NCBI GenBank assembly: GCA_025927515.1
Contig: JAICLG010000174.1
Span: 1 to 6,635 of the forward strand
DNA from: Hyphomicrobium sp.
Lineage (GTDB): Bacteria; Pseudomonadota; Alphaproteobacteria; Rhizobiales; Hyphomicrobiaceae
Direction of reading: 5' to 3'
Length of the DNA: 6,635 nt
Both the position numbers and the translations under genes were made by a program. The first letter of the stretch is position 1. Each line of letters opens with the position of its first letter. Shown here piece after piece: positions 4,568 through 6,635 of the stretch. The notes under the pieces were generated by a model, which searched no databases, was not told the origin of the DNA, and saw nothing but the letters and a program-made list of their open reading frames with translations.

Positions 4568-5653
4568 GTGAGCGCCCGGCACGAATTCCTGACACGTGCA
4601 AAGATCCTCCGGGCGACGGCAGCGGCGAGGATGGCGAGGTTCGCCGTGCGAGCCTCAACCAATCTCTCCCGTATTCTATTGCTGGGCTTCGCCGCGCTGT
4701 TTTTCTTCCCTCCGGGCTGGTTCGGCCGCGACGGCAAACGCGCACCCGCCTTGCATGTCGAGATCGTACGCACGCACCCAGTTTCGCCCCCTGCCGTTTC
4801 CGTTACGAAGACTGAACCTCAGTCACTTCGCGACGCCAAGCCACCGGAGGCGCCTACCGTCCCTCCCGCGACCAGTGAGACAAAGCCTCCTCCTCCGCCT
4901 CTTCCGCCGGCTGAACAAAAGGCGCCGGACTGGACGGATAAGGAAGTCGCGGACGCCGAGACGGAATGTGGCCGGCTGCTCGACAAGGTGGACGTTGTGG
5001 CGGAGCCGCTGCCGCCCGAACGGCAGGGTGCATGCGGAGCACCGGCACCGCGTGAACTCAAAAGCATCGGCAAGGACAAGGTGCGGTTTACGCCACCGGC
5101 GACACTCAGATGTCCGATGATCGCGGCGCTGAATACATGGATTTCGGACAAGCTGCAGCCCGCGGCCAAGAAAGAGCTCGGTTCTCCGATCGTGCGGATC
5201 ATATCGGGCTCGTACTCTTGCCGGAACCGGTACGGATTGGCGCGGGCCCCGATCAGCGAACACGCGTTCATGAATGCCATTGATATCTCAGCATTCGTGC
5301 TCGAAGACGGCAGGGTCATCCGGGTTTCGCAGTCTTGGACCGCACCTAAGGACGAGTCTCACGCGACGCCAAAACCTGACACGCCTCATCCCGTCAAAGG
5401 CAAAGCGATTGCCGTTGCGGTTGCAAAGCTCGGTGCTCAAGACATTGCCCCGCGGAATGAGGATGCGAAGACGAAGAAAGAGGATGATCCGAAAGAGGCG
5501 GGCAAAGTCGCGACCTCCGAATTCCTGCATCAAGCCCACGACGATGCCTGCAAACTATTTGGCACTGTCCTTGGCCCTGACACCAATGCAGCCCATCACA
5601 ATCACTTCCATCTCGATATGAAAGCCCGGAAATACCGCGCGATCTGCGAATAG
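4568..5653 (+). CDS. Extensin-like C-terminal family protein, membrane-anchored or exported
   Basis: From GTG 4568 the product has 361 residues: a basic cytoplasmic start, one membrane segment (36-52, ILLLGFAALFFFPPGWF) without a clear cleavage site, a proline-rich linker (about 92-116), then an extensin-like C-terminal domain (about 130-361). Domain marks are ACGAPAP (155-161), LRCPMIAALNTW (180-191), SYSCRNR (215-221), SEHAFMNAIDI (230-240), FLHQAHDDAC (319-328) and AAHHNHFHLD (341-350). Cysteines 134, 156, 182, 218, 328 and 360 fit disulfides in the periplasm. H232-x6-D239 together with the later HxH resembles the zinc site of LAS peptidoglycan peptidases, so a cell-wall role is plausible but inferred. 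A charged, lysine-rich insert (about 260-315) separates the two motif blocks. It stands alone, between a terminator and a convergent gene. Confidence 0.88.
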   Translation: MSARHEFLTRAKILRATAAARMARFAVRASTNLSRILLLGFAALFFFPPGWFGRDGKRAPALHVEIVRTHPVSPPAVSVTKTEPQSLRDAKPPEAPTVPPATSETKPPPPPLPPAEQKAPDWTDKEVADAETECGRLLDKVDVVAEPLPPERQGACGAPAPRELKSIGKDKVRFTPPATLRCPMIAALNTWISDKLQPAAKKELGSPIVRIISGSYSCRNRYGLARAPISEHAFMNAIDISAFVLEDGRVIRVSQSWTAPKDESHATPKPDTPHPVKGKAIAVAVAKLGAQDIAPRNEDAKTKKEDDPKEAGKVATSEFLHQAHDDACKLFGTVLGPDTNAAHHNHFHLDMKARKYRAICE

Positions 5654-5655
5654 GT

Positions 5656-5675
5656 GCTCGGGAAGATAATCGAGC
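5656..5675. terminator. Hairpin between convergent genes
   Basis: GCTCG (5656-5660) and CGAGC (5671-5675) form a perfect 5-bp stem with a 10-base loop in the 31-base gap between the extensin-like gene and the glycosyltransferase gene. It could act on both strands, but there is no T tract on either side. Confidence 0.25.
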
Positions 5676-5684
5676 GACCGACCT

Positions 5685-6635
5685 CTAGGCCACGGCGAAT
5701 GCGCGAGGCCGCTCTCCCGATCTCGCAATCTCGATCATCGTTTCGAAGGCGCGCTCGAGGCCGTCTGTATACCGGCGGGTATCGAATAACGGCGCCACAT
5801 CGCGCTGTCGGGCAATCTTATCGCGCAGTTCGGCAAGTCGCGCCCTCTCGTGCGCAAGCGTCAGCGCGAGCTGCGCATATTCGTCGAAATTGCGCGTCAC
5901 GAGTTCCGGCAATCCCATCGCAATCAAGAGGCTCGCCGCGACGCGGCCTGAGAACGTCTCGCCGATAGCCGTCACGACCGGAAGGCCGGCCCAAAGCGCG
6001 TCGCTCGCGGTCGTATGCGCGTTGCAGGGAAGCGCGTCGAGGAACAGGTCCGCGAGCCGGTGGCGTGCCAAGTGCTCCGAGATTGGCCGACGGCTGGCAA
6101 AAACGAGCCGATCTGGATCGACGCCGCGGGCTGAGGCTTCGCGCCGCAAGTTTTCGCGACAGATGTCGGAGGGAACCAGGAGCCATAGCACGGACCCGGG
6201 GACGTTCCGCAGCAGCGGCATCCACACGTCGAACATCGCCGCGTTCAGTTTGTAGCTGTTATTGAACGAGCAGAACACGAAGGCGTCCTCGGGCAATCCG
6301 AACTCGGCGCGCGTCATCGGCTGTTCGGAAATCTTCCGCTTCCGGTCGTTGGGCTGATAGCAGTCCGGAAGATGTATGATGCGTTCGGCGTAGTCCGCCT
6401 GATGCTCCATTGGGGCGACGACAGCGTCGGCCACAATGTAGTCGACGGTGTCCATGCCCATCGTGCATGGATAGCCGAGATAATTTACCTGTATCGGAGC
6501 CGGCCTGTAGGTCAGGATTTCAGGACGGCCGTCGCGTGTGTAACCCTTGAGGTCGACGAGAATATCGATGCGATCGGCGTGAATAGCCTCAGCCGCGGTG
6601 CGATCGGTCATATTGCCGATAGGGACATAGCGATC
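5685..6635 (-). CDS. SPINDLY/O-GlcNAc transferase-like glycosyltransferase, GT41 (C-terminal part)
   Basis: The frame is open to the right edge, so 316 C-terminal residues are visible and the gene's start lies outside. GT41 enzymes transfer GlcNAc or fucose from a nucleotide sugar to Ser/Thr of proteins. Bacterial members usually carry TPR repeats ahead of the catalytic domain, which would lie beyond the edge. Seen here, counting from the edge: ILVDLKGYT (25-33), NYLGYPCTMGMDTVDYIVAD (51-70), the FCSFNNSYK block with K129, LWLLVPS (150-156), DRLVFASR (175-182), and LFLDALPCNAHTTASDALWAGLP (197-219) with H207 followed by two threonines, then GETFSGRVAASLL. The lysine and the HTT sequence belong to the conserved nucleotide-sugar site. 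The internal ATG at 6609-6611 is not the start, since homologous sequence continues past it. Target proteins are unknown; flagellin or surface proteins are guesses. Confidence 0.92.
   Translation of the reverse strand, partial: DRYVPIGNMTDRTAAEAIHADRIDILVDLKGYTRDGRPEILTYRPAPIQVNYLGYPCTMGMDTVDYIVADAVVAPMEHQADYAERIIHLPDCYQPNDRKRKISEQPMTRAEFGLPEDAFVFCSFNNSYKLNAAMFDVWMPLLRNVPGSVLWLLVPSDICRENLRREASARGVDPDRLVFASRRPISEHLARHRLADLFLDALPCNAHTTASDALWAGLPVVTAIGETFSGRVAASLLIAMGLPELVTRNFDEYAQLALTLAHERARLAELRDKIARQRDVAPLFDTRRYTDGLERAFETMIEIARSGERPRAFAVA

Noticed and set aside
4531..4815. 94-codon frame starting with ATG at 4531
   Set aside because: It overlaps the extensin-like gene out of phase, lacks a clear ribosome binding site and resembles no protein family.
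4819..5319. Leftward frames of 146-166 codons opposite the extensin-like gene
   Set aside because: They are complementary-strand shadows, with the glycine/serine runs expected from the antisense of a proline-rich region.

Overview
The window looks like a piece of an alphaproteobacterial chromosome, probably of the order Hyphomicrobiales (Rhizobiales). The reasons are the GC-rich composition, a typical proteobacterial dusA, an extensin-like C-terminal protein of the kind common in that order, a SPINDLY/GT41 glycosyltransferase, and a sequence matching the alphaproteobacterial general-stress sigma factor (EcfG) promoter consensus. The assignment comes from gene families only and no species is claimed. 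I see no mobile element, CRISPR array, tRNA or rRNA, and no obvious multi-gene defence or biosynthetic system.

Layout. Positions 2-46 hold what looks like the last codons of a rightward gene entering from the left edge. dusA (tRNA-dihydrouridine synthase A) runs leftward over 156-1169. A rightward unit at 1380-1864 follows: an EcfG-type promoter, a 43-codon ORF with a very strong ribosome binding site, and a small exported proline-rich protein whose ATG overlaps the stop of the 43-codon ORF. Converging on it is a leftward gene for a small exported LprI/DUF1311-type protein (1894-2247). A stretch of about 530 bases (2248-2775) has no convincing gene. Two rightward regulators follow, a MarR-family protein (2776-3243) and an AraC-family protein (3397-4398). 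The second is preceded by a sigma70-like promoter and a 12-codon upstream ORF whose stop overlaps its GTG start. After a probable terminator comes an exported or membrane-anchored extensin-like protein (4568-5653). It converges on the C-terminal part of a SPINDLY-type O-GlcNAc transferase homologue that leaves through the right edge (5685 to beyond 6635).

How the parts relate. This is mostly a set of singly transcribed housekeeping, envelope and regulatory genes rather than one pathway. Three products (1556-1864, 1894-2247, 4568-5653) are exported or anchored outside the cytoplasm. The two regulators sit in tandem without an adjacent catabolic or efflux operon, so their targets are probably elsewhere or are themselves.

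The points most worth checking are the putative stress-induced two-gene unit at 1380-1864, including its small ORF, and the coupled upstream ORF in front of the AraC-type regulator.
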